Origin: Lederbergia sp. NSJ-179
GTDB taxonomy: Bacteria; Bacillota; Bacilli; Bacillales; Bacillaceae_C
DNA length: 64,000 nt
NCBI RefSeq assembly: GCF_022867885.1
Contig: NZ_JALIFP010000006.1
Span: 1 to 64,000 of the forward strand
Direction of reading: 5' to 3'
Below are positions 43,920 to 53,207 of this stretch, in pieces. Each line of letters starts with the position of its first letter. Position 1 is the stretch's first letter. The notes under the pieces were generated by a model, which did no database searches, was not told the origin of the DNA, and worked only from the letters and a program-made list of their open reading frames with translations. A program made the translations under genes and the position numbers.

Positions 43920-44741
43920 ATGAGTCGTATGATGACAACTGCAGCGAATACAATGAATCAATTACAAAAGCAATTTGATATCATCAGCCATAATATTAGC
44001 AATTCACAAACCGTGGGTTTCAAAAGTCAAAATACATCCTTTGCAGAGTTAATGGTTCAGGAAATAAACAATCAATCGTCCGAAAAAGCTGAAATGGGCC
44101 GATTGACTCCTATTGGGATTCGCCAAGGGGTAGGAGCCAAAATCGCCAAATCTTCTCTAAACTTACAACAAGGATCCTTAAAGACGACGGAACGAGCGCT
44201 CGATATTGCTTTTACGGAACCGAATCAGTTTTTGAAAGTATCTGACAGCGGGGCTCTTCGATTCACAAGAAATGGTGCCTTATATCTTATGCCTTTGGAA
44301 AACCAACAAGGGCTACAATTGGTGAATCAGGATGGTCATGCGGTTTTGGACGAGAATAACAACAGAATTGTTTTTCCTGATAATGTAGCCAATATTCAAA
44401 TGAATAACCATGGCCATCTAACAGCGGAAGGATTAGCGAATCCTGTAAATTTAGGTGTGATTGAAGTAAAGAATCCACAGTTTTTGGAGCAAAAAGGTGA
44501 CTCTCTTCTTGGTCTTCCTGATGCATTAGGAGTGAACGCAGAAGAGATCTATACCGATTTAACGGAAGAAGGCGGGTTAAGAGGCAATGTGAGCATGCAA
44601 CAGCAAGCCCTCGAAAATTCCAATGTCGATATAGGTCTTGAATTAACGAATATGATGTTGACGCAACGTGCTCTACAATTCCAATCAAAATCAATTTCCA
44701 TTTCTGACCAAATGATGGGAATTGTCAACAGTATTCGCTAA
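43920..44741 (+). CDS. flhP: Flagellar hook-basal body protein FlhP
   Basis: Rod/hook-family protein of 273 residues, paralog of FlhO. N-terminal coiled-coil segment (MNQLQKQFDIISHNISNSQT) and C-terminal ALENSNVDIGLELTNMMLTQ match the two conserved ends of rod proteins. AAAGGAGGG precedes the ATG. Presumably forms the rod with FlhO; its intactness suggests the flhO break is recent or artefactual. Confidence 0.93.
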   Translation: MSRMMTTAANTMNQLQKQFDIISHNISNSQTVGFKSQNTSFAELMVQEINNQSSEKAEMGRLTPIGIRQGVGAKIAKSSLNLQQGSLKTTERALDIAFTEPNQFLKVSDSGALRFTRNGALYLMPLENQQGLQLVNQDGHAVLDENNNRIVFPDNVANIQMNNHGHLTAEGLANPVNLGVIEVKNPQFLEQKGDSLLGLPDALGVNAEEIYTDLTEEGGLRGNVSMQQQALENSNVDIGLELTNMMLTQRALQFQSKSISISDQMMGIVNSIR

Positions 44742-44751
44742 AATATGATAT

Positions 44752-44790
44752 GATAAAGTGAAACTTCAATCGAGCGGCAATGGATGGAGT
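44752..44790 (+). repeat. R3 repeat end after flhP
   Basis: GATAAAGTGAAACTTC, the same motif as at 13427 and 29915, then degenerate sequence. Confidence 0.5.
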
Positions 44791-44901
44791 AATTTTGTAC
44801 CTATAGAATTCACATAAAACACATTTTATATAGAAAACAAGCTAGTAAATTTTTCGTTTTAACTCATTTTAGATGATTAAAACAAAGGAGTTTATCGCAA
44901 G

Positions 44902-45198
44902 ATGGCCAATCAAATCAGCCAGGAGCAAGTACAATCAAAAAAAGAACTGAAAAAGAGAAAGCAAGGAGAAAAGAGAGAAAAGCAAGCAAGAACCGAGGAG
45001 AAAAGTTCTAAGAGACGAGTTAGAATTAGGCTTATTCCCATATGGCTCCGCTTGATTTTACTCATTGTTTTTCTTGCGGCAAGTCTTGCGAGTGGATTAA
45101 TGATCGGGTATGGTGTCATAGGCGATGGAAAGCCAAAAGATGTTTTTAAAGAGAAAACATGGACACATATCATAGATTTAGTGATAAAAGATAAGTGA
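44902..45198 (+). CDS. EpuA-like membrane protein (often labelled RNAP subunit beta)
   Basis: 98 residues: a strongly basic/acidic N-terminal half (KKELKKRKQGEKREKQ), one membrane helix (about 50-72) and a short C-terminal tail, IRLIPIWLRLILLIVFL..GYGVIGDG. This matches the EpuA family, whose databank name as an RNA polymerase beta subunit is misleading. Function unknown. AAAGGAG lies upstream of the ATG. Confidence 0.8.
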   Translation: MANQISQEQVQSKKELKKRKQGEKREKQARTEEKSSKRRVRIRLIPIWLRLILLIVFLAASLASGLMIGYGVIGDGKPKDVFKEKTWTHIIDLVIKDK

Positions 45199-45249
45199 AC
45201 TTCCTAAATGGATATCCAACGCCTAAGGGAGCCATCCTTTGGAAATTCT

Positions 45250-45282
45250 CGGGTTCATTGAAAAGGGTGAACCCGTTTTTTA
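45250..45282 (+). terminator. Terminator before fabZ
   Basis: CGGGTTCA pairs with TGAACCCG around a 10-base loop, followed by T6. Confidence 0.85.
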
Positions 45283-45318
45283 GTTTAAAGACATACATAT
45301 TATGAGGAGGAGAACGAA

Positions 45319-45741
45319 ATGTTGGACATTCAACAAATTAAAGAGGTTATTCCCCATCGCTATCCTTTTTTGTTAGTCGATCGTGTTTTGGAAGTAGAAG
45401 CAGGGAAAAAAGCGGTCGCCATTAAAAATGTAACGGCCAATGAGCCATTTTTTAATGGGCATTTTCCCGAATATCCTGTGATGCCAGGAGTTCTGATTGT
45501 AGAAGCTTTAGCGCAAACAAGCGGCATCGCCATGATGCAAACTTCGGAAAATGAAGGAAAACTTGGGCTATTCGCGGGTATTGACAGTTGTCGATTTAAA
45601 CGCCAGGTCGTACCAGGCGATCAACTCAAGCTTGAAGCGGAAATTACCCGGATGAGAGGATCGATTGCGAAAGCCAAAGTAAAAGCCACTGTGGAAGATG
45701 AATTGGTCTGTGAAGCAGAAATTATGTTTGCTATTCAATAA
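45319..45741 (+). CDS. fabZ: 3-hydroxyacyl-ACP dehydratase FabZ
   Basis: Dehydrates beta-hydroxyacyl-ACP in fatty acid elongation. 140 residues, hot-dog fold; catalytic His48 in [12 protein letters not shown] and Glu62 in [18 protein letters not shown] precedes the ATG. Ends against a repeat element two bases after the stop. Confidence 0.97.
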   Translation: MLDIQQIKEVIPHRYPFLLVDRVLEVEAGKKAVAIKNVTANEPFFNGHFPEYPVMPGVLIVEALAQTSGIAMMQTSENEGKLGLFAGIDSCRFKRQVVPGDQLKLEAEITRMRGSIAKAKVKATVEDELVCEAEIMFAIQ

Positions 45742-45742
45742 G

Positions 45743-45990
45743 AAAAGCGCAAGCGCCCGTTTAATGGATGAACGGCTAAGTTCGCGCCTTCCTGGCGCAA
45801 CGCCGTTCTGACCAACATCCTGTTGGCCCCCGACAAGCAAATGTTCTGAGACAAGAAAAGTCCGGTTTTGACTTTTATTGTCTCAGGTTATTTAGTGGAA
45901 CATCGGCTAAGGTCGCCACGTCCTATGGCAACGCCGATGGACTCGCATCCTGCGAGCCTCTCAGGGCTAGGCGCTGGAGCTAGATCCAAA
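45743..45990 (+). ncRNA. R1-framed element with two Bacillaceae-1-like modules
   Basis: R1 arms (AGAAAAGCGCAAGCGCCC .. GGGCTAGGCGCTGGAGCTAG) enclose two modules. Module 45770-45826: outer stem GAACGGC/GCCGTTC, inner hairpin GCGCCTTCCTGGCGC, then CCAACATCCTGTTGG. Module 45901-45956: outer stem CATCGGC/GCCGATG, inner hairpin GCCACGTCCTATGGC, then CTCGCATCCTGCGAG. Between them sits the R1 core CTGAGACA..TGTCTCAG. Transcription is unproven. Confidence 0.5.
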
Positions 45991-46023
45991 CATCAGCCGA
46001 TTTTTATCCTATCCTGTAAAATA

Positions 46024-46065
46024 AAAAGCTGACAAATAGACGGATGCTATTTGTCAGCTTTTCTA
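46024..46065. terminator. Bidirectional terminator, fabZ side and regulator gene
   Basis: AAAAGCTGACAAATAG-acggatg-CTATTTGTCAGCTTTT, a perfect 16-base stem with A and T flanks, between convergent transcription units. Confidence 0.85.
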
Positions 46066-46091
46066 TTTCAAGGATGCAAAGCGATCTTGGT

Positions 46092-47309
46092 TTATTTTAA
46101 CGTTTCATAGGTCTCAAGAGCAAAATCTTTGTAAGGAGTTGCAGGAAACGACTTCATATTTTCTACCGCGCATTTAGCTAACTTTTTGGCGCTGTTTAAG
46201 TCACCTAACTTTTCAAGGCATAGGGCTTGGTACGAATCCTTCAGATATAAAATCGATAAATCAAAAGGATGGTGAAGATCAGGATGAATGTCCACCTTTT
46301 TTAACCAGGAGAGCGCCTCCTCATACTGGGCAAGACCCCATAAGGATTTCCCCTTTTCTAAGTGTAAATGCCCCATATGATAATCCGCCATTTTATTTTC
46401 AATTAGCACTTTGTCTACCAACTGTAAGGCCCGTGAATAATCGGCCTCCCCATTAAGCCAGTGAATATCGATGATAGCGCAAAACACATGTGAGTCATCA
46501 TCTTCTGCGAAATCTCCATAAGACGCTAGTTTCCTTAAATAAAAATTCTTCTGATCTTGATTTCCCAACATCAAGGCGTAAGCAGCGGCCAATCGATATA
46601 AATCATTGATTCGATAAAAAATTCCATGTTTTTTTGAATGACGCATCGCTTGATTCAAAACATCAGTTGCCTTTTCCGCTTCTCCAACCGCAAAATATAA
46701 AAATGCCTCATGGTAGTCAAGATCGACTTGTGATATAGGGTCAAGGAAGGCATACATCGATTCAATATGGGCTCTCTCTTTAAGAAGGAGTTCTAACGAT
46801 TGTTGATACTGATGTTCGACAAAGTAAGTTTCAGAACGAAATATAGCAATGTCGACTTGCCTTGAGCTTATATTCAACGCCTCATACATTTGTTCCGCAC
46901 GTTCTGCATAAGCATTCCAATCATCCATTCCTTCAAAGTATAAGCAGTGACTATAGAGTTCTAGTAAACGGGCTGCTTCATACCCATGAGAAAGCTTTTC
47001 GAGATAAGGGTGAATAAGGGTATATAATTGCTTGTATTTATTTACATGCTGGTGGATTTCTAAATTATTGAGCTCTTCAGCTTTCTGGAGAAGTTTGCTC
47101 CACTCTTCTGCGCTCACTTCCTCCAGTAGTTCTGCCACATCTATGTCTAGTTGATTGGCAATATAAGATAAGCTTTCCATGGAAGGCTGTGCTTTGTTAT
47201 TTTCAATAAGACTGACCATTCCCTTCGTTAATACATTGCCAGCAAGGGCATCTAAAGTCATCTTTTTTTGTTTTCGCAGTGAGCGAATACGATCTCCTAA
47301 CGTGTTAAT
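46092..47309 (-). CDS. XRE-type helix-turn-helix regulator with TPR repeats, probable ATT start
   Basis: Cytoplasmic regulator with an N-terminal XRE DNA-binding domain and a long TPR-like helical C-terminal half, the architecture of RRNPP-type or similar ligand-responsive regulators. The first standard start (ATG 47261) would cut off the first HTH helix. In frame upstream lies INTLGDRIRSLRKQKK, and an ATT at 47309-47307 has AGGAGG eight bases before it; a stop precedes it with no ATG, GTG or TTG between. That gives 405 residues. It probably represses itself and the divergent exporter through two palindromes in the intergenic region. Ligand unknown. Confidence 0.8.
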   Translation of the reverse strand: MNTLGDRIRSLRKQKKMTLDALAGNVLTKGMVSLIENNKAQPSMESLSYIANQLDIDVAELLEEVSAEEWSKLLQKAEELNNLEIHQHVNKYKQLYTLIHPYLEKLSHGYEAARLLELYSHCLYFEGMDDWNAYAERAEQMYEALNISSRQVDIAIFRSETYFVEHQYQQSLELLLKERAHIESMYAFLDPISQVDLDYHEAFLYFAVGEAEKATDVLNQAMRHSKKHGIFYRINDLYRLAAAYALMLGNQDQKNFYLRKLASYGDFAEDDDSHVFCAIIDIHWLNGEADYSRALQLVDKVLIENKMADYHMGHLHLEKGKSLWGLAQYEEALSWLKKVDIHPDLHHPFDLSILYLKDSYQALCLEKLGDLNSAKKLAKCAVENMKSFPATPYKDFALETYETLK

Positions 47310-47335
47310 TGGTAGTCCCTCCTGTTACTTGTTGT

Positions 47336-47406
47336 GTTTAATTATATTAAACTTTTTCTTGATTGCAAAGGAAAAGGATGATATGATTTGTTTAATTAAA
47401 TTAAAC
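47336..47406. promoter_or_regulatory. Divergent promoters with twin 17-base operators
   Basis: Operator 1, GTTTAATTATATTAAAC (47336-47352), and operator 2, GTTTAATTAAATTAAAC (47390-47406), are palindromes centred 54 bases apart. Exporter promoter: TTGATT (47359-47364), 17 bases, TATGAT (47382-47387), with operator 2 on the start site. Regulator promoter (minus): TTGCAA (47368-47363), 16 bases, TATAAT (47346-47341), with operator 1 on its -10. Confidence 0.75.
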
Positions 47407-47431
47407 AAACGGGCAGAAATGGAGAATGAAG

Positions 47432-48721
47432 ATGAATGAAGATCAGAAATTAATGAAAGCGACTTATCATTTATGGACTTTTGTGACAAGTAAGCTTATT
47501 TCATCTTTTGGAGCACAGGTGTATGCTTTTGCTATTAGCTTTTATATTTTAGAAACGACAGGATCCGCCACAAATTTTGCAATGAATCTCCTATGTAATA
47601 TTTTACCTAGAACGATTGGGGCACCATTTGCTGGCTATATTGCGGATAAATATTCCCGAAAAGCGATTGTCATTCTGGCACAGATTGCCACTAGCTTAGC
47701 CATTGGTGGATTATTAGTGGTTCATTTAACAATAGGCTTATCTCTTGTAGCTATTTACATAACTACTGCTGTGCTCTCCTTTACATCGATGTTCTCGGGG
47801 GTTGCGTTTACTTCCTCCATTACCGGATTGGTCGATAAAGCTAGAATTCAGAAGGCAATGTCCCTTAATCAAATGTCGATTTCTTTTGCGGCGATTGGCA
47901 GTCCAGCAGTTGGTGGACTATTATATGGGATGGTTTCCATGCTTGTCTTTTTGCTTATTTATATGGGGGCTTCTTTCATAGCTGTCATTCTAGAATCAAC
48001 GATGAATTTTAATTTATTTGCCCAAAGGAAAGAAAAGGAACCAGAAGAGGAGAAGGAAACAATGTGGCAAAGCATGAAAGCCGGAATAGCCTATGTAAAA
48101 TTGCAACCGGTAATCATGGTGATTATTTGGATTTCTTTATTTATTAATTTCTTTTTTGGAGCTTTTGAGGTGGGATATTCTTATGTTTTAATTGAAAAAC
48201 TAAAAATGCTCTCACGTGATTTTGGTTTTACTCAAGGAGCGTTTGCAGCAGGGATGTTTCTTTTTTCTATTTATTTGTCAGTTAGAAAGGAATTAAAATA
48301 TCCCCTGCTTTCGGCTAAAAGGGGCGTAATTTGTTTGGGGGGAGTGATTGCAGGGGTTGCTTTTCCCCTAATGGTGTCCATGTCTTATACAGTAATATTT
48401 GTTTATTATCTCCTTCTTATGTTCAGTTTCGGTGTTTTGATCATTTTAGTGAATACACCGATCAATGTAATGATGCAAAAGCAAATCGATGATGATTTTA
48501 AAGGGAGAATCTTTTCAATCTTGGAAACAATGTCCACAGCCCTCATTCCTTTAGGGATGCTGATATATGGATTTTTATATGATATTTTTCCTGCACAGTG
48601 GATCCTGATTGTATCCGGCTGCGCTCTCATACTTACTGTAATGGTTATGGCAAGGCCATCCGTGATTCGATCGGCGCATCCTGAATTAACGGCAAGAAAA
48701 GGTTTGAGTATGAATGGATAA
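47432..48721 (+). CDS. MFS transporter, probable exporter
   Basis: 429-residue membrane protein with about 12 hydrophobic segments. It has the MFS loop motif GYIADKYSRKAIV after the second helix and an acidic/basic central loop (EKEPEEEKETMW). Resembles the MFS_3 group (enterobactin/macrolide-type exporters), but substrate is not predictable. The start at 47432 has GGAG seven bases upstream. Divergent from the XRE/TPR regulator and probably controlled by it. Confidence 0.85.
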   Translation: MNEDQKLMKATYHLWTFVTSKLISSFGAQVYAFAISFYILETTGSATNFAMNLLCNILPRTIGAPFAGYIADKYSRKAIVILAQIATSLAIGGLLVVHLTIGLSLVAIYITTAVLSFTSMFSGVAFTSSITGLVDKARIQKAMSLNQMSISFAAIGSPAVGGLLYGMVSMLVFLLIYMGASFIAVILESTMNFNLFAQRKEKEPEEEKETMWQSMKAGIAYVKLQPVIMVIIWISLFINFFFGAFEVGYSYVLIEKLKMLSRDFGFTQGAFAAGMFLFSIYLSVRKELKYPLLSAKRGVICLGGVIAGVAFPLMVSMSYTVIFVYYLLLMFSFGVLIILVNTPINVMMQKQIDDDFKGRIFSILETMSTALIPLGMLIYGFLYDIFPAQWILIVSGCALILTVMVMARPSVIRSAHPELTARKGLSMNG

Positions 48722-48991
48722 AAAAGGCGGGAACCTGTTTTCTTCTGAGCGGAAAGGGAGATAGTATCAGTACTGGGGAGATAGACAAACTTCTGGTGCA
48801 CATGTAGCGTTCATCTTTCTACCGATTGCACTCAATGAAGGCATCCTAAAATTTGTCAAAAACTTTTTGCAAGTTTTTACCGAGTTTGGGAAAGCTACTA
48901 TCAGGCTAAGTGCAATGTTATATTTCCAAAGAATATAACAAAGCCAAAAAAATCCCGTAACACGGGGAAAATCTGAAAGGGGCTTACCAAA
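48722..48991. other. Intergenic, one hairpin
   Basis: No gene is supported. CCCGT-aac-ACGGG (about 48953-48966) is a short hairpin upstream of the lipoprotein gene. Confidence 0.5.
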
Positions 48992-49300
48992 ATGAAAATG
49001 AAGTGGACAAAGTATGTAGGGGCAGTCGCATTGGCGTCTGTACTATTAGTGGGGTGTGGCAACAACGACAATAATGATCAAAATCCTCCACCTCCAGCCA
49101 ATGACAATGGTGTGAATAACAATGGAAATGGCACTAACAACGGCGGAAATAATAACGGCGTAAATGATGGTGGAACAGACAATGGCTTGAACGATAATAA
49201 CATGGATGATACCAATGGCAACAACAATAATAATAATAATGGTATGGGTAATGACACCGATTTGAACAATGACAATACGAACGATGATGACCGGAAATAA
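48992..49300 (+). CDS. Asn/Asp/Gly-rich lipoprotein
   Basis: 102 residues: lipoprotein signal with lipobox LLVGC (Cys22), then a low-complexity tail almost entirely Asn, Asp and Gly with a short Pro run. AAAGGGG precedes the ATG. Family not recognised; such proteins occur on the spore or cell surface of bacilli, which is only a guess here. Compositional bias makes homology searches unreliable. Confidence 0.75.
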   Translation: MKMKWTKYVGAVALASVLLVGCGNNDNNDQNPPPPANDNGVNNNGNGTNNGGNNNGVNDGGTDNGLNDNNMDDTNGNNNNNNNGMGNDTDLNNDNTNDDDRK

Positions 49301-49325
49301 GCAGGGGACTCCCTGCTTTTTTCTA
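49299..49325 (+). terminator. Terminator after the lipoprotein gene
   Basis: AGCAGGG-gact-CCCTGCT followed by T6. Confidence 0.85.
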
Positions 49326-49512
49326 TTAGCTCAACTTCACAATGGCTCATAGAACCAGTCTCGCGGATACTACCCCTTATAAATTCCTTCATAAATTTCT
49401 CTCCACCTAAAAATCTGCACCCTAATCAAAATTTAAGTGCTTACATTCATAATCTCGTTTCATTAAGATAAAGGTAGTCCATGTTAGAAATGAAGATTAA
49501 GGTGGGAACGAG

Positions 49513-50491
49513 ATGAAGCTGACAGCAGAAAAGATAAAAAAAAACAAAGCCCCCTGTCTTGAATCCAAGCAAAGGTCAAAAAATAAGAGCATTAGGTAAA
49601 GACATGATTTCCCAAAGACAATTGCAAATCATGGCCATTCTTGGTGTCATCTGGATGTTTATTTTCAACTATGTTCCGATGTATGGATTAATTATATCGT
49701 TTAAGGAATATAGCGTGGTTAAATCCATTTCAGAAGCTCCATGGGTGGGATTGATGCATTTTCGTGAGTTTATTCAAGACGATAATTTTTGGATTGTCAT
49801 AAAAAATACACTTGGAATTAGCTTAATTAAATTAATTATTGGTTTTCCGTTACCGATTATTTTTGCACTTTTAATGAATGAATTGACCTCATTAAAATTC
49901 AAAAAGGCAGTCCAAACGATCACCTATCTACCTCACTTTCTGTCATGGGTTGTATTAGGGGGAATTTTAACAACGTGGCTAGCAGATGTTGGGATTATCA
50001 ATGATATTTTAATTGGTTTAGGCCTTACGAATGAACGGTTAAACTTTTTGGCAGAGCCCGATTATTTTTGGGCGATTGTGATCATTTCAGACCTTTGGAA
50101 GGAACTTGGTTGGTCAGCGATTATTTACTTAGCAGCGATAGCAGGTGTTTCCCCTGAATTATATGAAGCGTCCACAATCGATGGAGCGAATAAATTCCAA
50201 AGAATGTGGCATGTCACCTTACCTTCGATTCGCCCAACGATTACAATTTTATTTATTTTAGCGGTTGGGGGCGTTTTAAATAATAATTTTGATCAGATTT
50301 TAGTTTTACGTAATGCTTTAAATGAAAGCGCCAGTAACGTGATTGATATTTATGTCTATCAGGTGGGAATTCAGAATGCTAGATACTCTTATGCGACAGC
50401 AGTAGGCTTATTAAAATCGATTATTGCTTTTATTTTATTACTCTCGGCCAATAAAATTACGAAAAAACTAGATGGCACCTCATTGTTCTAG
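49513..50491 (+). CDS. ABC sugar importer permease, LplB/YteP type, with probable +1 slip near start
   Basis: First permease of an oligosaccharide importer; six hydrophobic segments and the EAA loop LYEASTIDGANKFQRMWHVT. The long frame begins only at TTG 49559 without a ribosome site. ATG 49513 has AAGGTGGG upstream and encodes MKLTAEKIKK, but a run of nine A (49536-49544) puts it one base out of frame. With eight A it would read through TKPPVLNPSKGQK into the permease. This could be an assembly error, transcriptional slippage, or a start farther in (ATG 49604). Followed by the second permease, binding protein and two-component genes. Confidence 0.8.
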
Positions 50492-50506
50492 AAAGGAGCT
50501 GATCCT

Positions 50507-51406
50507 ATGTTTCAAATAATGAAAAGAAATAGACGTACCTTAAGTGAGTATATTTTTGATAATCTCAATATCTTGATTATGTTGTTTCTCTGTTTTATTA
50601 CGATCTATCCGATTTGGTATGTGGTGGTAAATTCCCTTAATGAAGGGATGGATGCGATGAAAGGGGGGATCTATTGGTGGCCGCGAGAATTTACGCTGGA
50701 AAATTATAAGGCTGTATTTGCGAATAAAGGAATTGTCACTTCATTCGGGATCACAGTGGCCAAAACGTTCATTGGTACCGTTTGCCACGTATTTTTTACC
50801 GCCATGGTTGCGTATGCCTTATCGCGTAAGGAATTGCGGGGACGGAATATCTATATGTTTATCGGTGTGGTCACAATGTTCTTTAGCGGCGGATTAATTC
50901 CTTATTTCTTGTTATTACGTGATCTAGGTCTATTAGATAATTTTCTTGTCTATATTATTCCCGCACTGTTTAACTTTTTTGATCTCATTATTTTTGTTTC
51001 TTTCTTTCGGGAATTACCAACATCCCTTGAAGAAGCGGCGAAAATGGATGGAGCCAGTGATATAAAGATCTTTCTTAAAGTTGTGATCCCTTTATCCATG
51101 CCGGTGATTGCCACGATTGCGCTTTTCCATGGGGTTTATCAATGGAATGATTATTTTGCTGGTGTCATTTTTGTTAATAATCCCGACTTACAACCGATTC
51201 AAACCTATCTTTACAAAGTTGTAGCCGAATCAAGCTCCAACCAAATGATGACCAATGCACCTGGTGGGGTCATCAGTAAAACAGTGACATCTCAATCGAT
51301 TAAATTAGCGACCATGGTTGTGACAACCGTGCCGATTGTACTTGTCTATCCATTTTTACAAAAATATTTTGTGAAGGGCATGTTGATTGGTTCGATCAAA
51401 GGGTAA
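50507..51406 (+). CDS. ABC sugar importer permease, LplC/YtcP type
   Basis: Second permease of the importer, 299 residues, six hydrophobic segments, EAA loop LPTSLEEAAKMDGASDIKIF near residues 176-195. C-terminal YPFLQKYFVKGMLIGSIKG is typical of the LplC/YtcP/CUT1 group. AAAGGAG precedes the ATG. No ATPase gene is present, as is usual for this group, which shares an MsmX-type ATPase. Confidence 0.92.
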   Translation: MFQIMKRNRRTLSEYIFDNLNILIMLFLCFITIYPIWYVVVNSLNEGMDAMKGGIYWWPREFTLENYKAVFANKGIVTSFGITVAKTFIGTVCHVFFTAMVAYALSRKELRGRNIYMFIGVVTMFFSGGLIPYFLLLRDLGLLDNFLVYIIPALFNFFDLIIFVSFFRELPTSLEEAAKMDGASDIKIFLKVVIPLSMPVIATIALFHGVYQWNDYFAGVIFVNNPDLQPIQTYLYKVVAESSSNQMMTNAPGGVISKTVTSQSIKLATMVVTTVPIVLVYPFLQKYFVKGMLIGSIKG

Positions 51407-51466
51407 GGCCTGCTTGTTTATGCTAGGCATGGCAAGCAGTAAAAATAAATAGGGGGAAATATAAAA

Positions 51467-53140
51467 ATGAATGAAAAGAGACGTTTCAAAAGCTTATATC
51501 TATTGTTGCTTGCGGTACTGATGGCGATGTTGATGACAGCCTGTTCTTCTGAACCAAAAGAGAAAGCAGGGGCGGGGGAGGATAAGCAGCCTACAGAAGA
51601 TACTGCAAAGCTCACGGAAGATGATCCGGGTTGGAAGGAAGATACATCACCAATTACATTTGATTGGTATATTAATTTCTCTTGGTTTGCCAACAAATGG
51701 GGGGGAGATGAGACTTCGAAATATATTACAGATAAAACCGGTGTGACATTAAACCTGATTGCGCCTGCAGGGAATGAAGCGGAAAAAATGAATACGATGA
51801 TCGCTTCAGGCACACTTCCAGATTTTATCACATTAGGTTGGGGAGAAGAAGCGGTTAAGCAAATGATTGAGGGAGAACTTGTTCTGCCTTTAAACGAACT
51901 AGCCGAACAATATGACCCATACTTTTTTAAAGTATCAGATCCAGCTAAATTAGAATGGTATAGACAAGAAAATGGCCATGTCTATGGCTATCCTAATGCC
52001 TCCTCATCACCAAAGAATTTTGATGAATATAAAGATTTGAAACCATCCAATCAAACATTCTTAGTGAGAAAAGATATGTATGAAGCGATTGGCAGTCCTG
52101 ATATGCGTACACCGGAGGGATTTCTCAATGCTTTGAAAGAGGCAAAGAAAAAATTCCCAGAAGTTAATGGGACGCCTTTAATCCCATTAGGACTACATGA
52201 ATTTGGAGATACAGGAAACTACTCTTTGGAAGGCTATTTACAAAATTTCTTGGCGATTCCGATGGAAAAAGACGGAGAGCTTTATGATCGCTCAACAGAT
52301 CCGGAATATTTAAGATGGTTAAAAGTGTTTAGACAAGCGAATGAAGAAGGACTTTTAGCAAAAGACATCTTTATTGACAAACGGCCACAAATGGAAGAAA
52401 AAATTGCGCAAGGCCGCTATTTCGCAATGCTTTACCAACGTAGTGATATGGAGGCACAAGAATTGGCCCTCTATAAAAATGATCCTAATTCAGTCTATAT
52501 TGCCGTTGATGGGCCGGCTAATGAAAACTTAGATCCACCAACCTTATCTGGCGATGGGTTATCAGGCTGGACAATTACTTTAATTTCTAAAGATGTGAAG
52601 GACCCAGCAAGAGCGATTCGGTTTATGAGTTATTTAATTAGTGAAGAAGGACAAAAGGATATGTATCTTGGTCCAGAAGGGATTACCCATGAAGTTGTCG
52701 ATGGAAAACCACAATGGATCCCAGAAGTTCTAGAATTGCTTAGATCTGATCGAACCGCCTTTGATCAAAAATATGGCGCTTCTCATACATTCTGGATGTT
52801 GATGGATACGGATATGCAGTTACAATGGCAAGCCCCTACAGAAGAACCGATGAAACAGTTGGAAGACTGGACAAAAGGAAAAACAGAAAGCTTTACTGTT
52901 TTTGATGATATTACGCCACAAGGGACATCTACAGAAGGAGTAGCGAACAGCAAAATCGCTCAAGAATGGGGAAAAACCTTACCAAAACTTATCTTGGCGA
53001 AGTCGGATGAAGAATTTGACAAAATTCACGAAGAGTTTTTGAAAAAGCGGGATAAGTTTGGTTATGAAAAGGTTCGTGCTTACCAACAAAAACGCTATGA
53101 AGAAAATAAAGCTAAAATTGAGAAAGCAATGGAAGAGTAG
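51467..53140 (+). CDS. Extracellular solute-binding lipoprotein of sugar ABC importer (LplA/YtcQ type)
   Basis: 557-residue binding protein, the large size typical of LplA/YtcQ. Lipobox LMTAC (Cys26), a Glu/Lys linker, then a periplasmic-binding fold with LPDFITLGWGEEAVKQM and LSGWTITLISKDVKDPARAI. Likely ligand is a plant or host oligosaccharide (pectin, rhamnogalacturonan or related), inferred only from the family. AGGGGGAAA precedes the ATG. A terminator follows. Confidence 0.9.
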   Translation: MNEKRRFKSLYLLLLAVLMAMLMTACSSEPKEKAGAGEDKQPTEDTAKLTEDDPGWKEDTSPITFDWYINFSWFANKWGGDETSKYITDKTGVTLNLIAPAGNEAEKMNTMIASGTLPDFITLGWGEEAVKQMIEGELVLPLNELAEQYDPYFFKVSDPAKLEWYRQENGHVYGYPNASSSPKNFDEYKDLKPSNQTFLVRKDMYEAIGSPDMRTPEGFLNALKEAKKKFPEVNGTPLIPLGLHEFGDTGNYSLEGYLQNFLAIPMEKDGELYDRSTDPEYLRWLKVFRQANEEGLLAKDIFIDKRPQMEEKIAQGRYFAMLYQRSDMEAQELALYKNDPNSVYIAVDGPANENLDPPTLSGDGLSGWTITLISKDVKDPARAIRFMSYLISEEGQKDMYLGPEGITHEVVDGKPQWIPEVLELLRSDRTAFDQKYGASHTFWMLMDTDMQLQWQAPTEEPMKQLEDWTKGKTESFTVFDDITPQGTSTEGVANSKIAQEWGKTLPKLILAKSDEEFDKIHEEFLKKRDKFGYEKVRAYQQKRYEENKAKIEKAMEE

Positions 53141-53207
53141 AAATGTTGGTGCAGCAAACCGACCTAAACCTTTAATGACCAATGATCCAGCTGTTCGTGA
53201 CGAAGTG

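Noticed and set aside
46024-46091. Signal-peptide (Phr-like) gene paired with the XRE/TPR regulator
   Set aside because: Only a terminator lies downstream of the regulator gene; no small secreted-peptide frame was found next to it.
49078-49392. Minus-strand hydrophobic protein opposite the Asn-rich lipoprotein
   Set aside because: Antisense of the Asn/Asp codon repeats; low complexity and no start signal.
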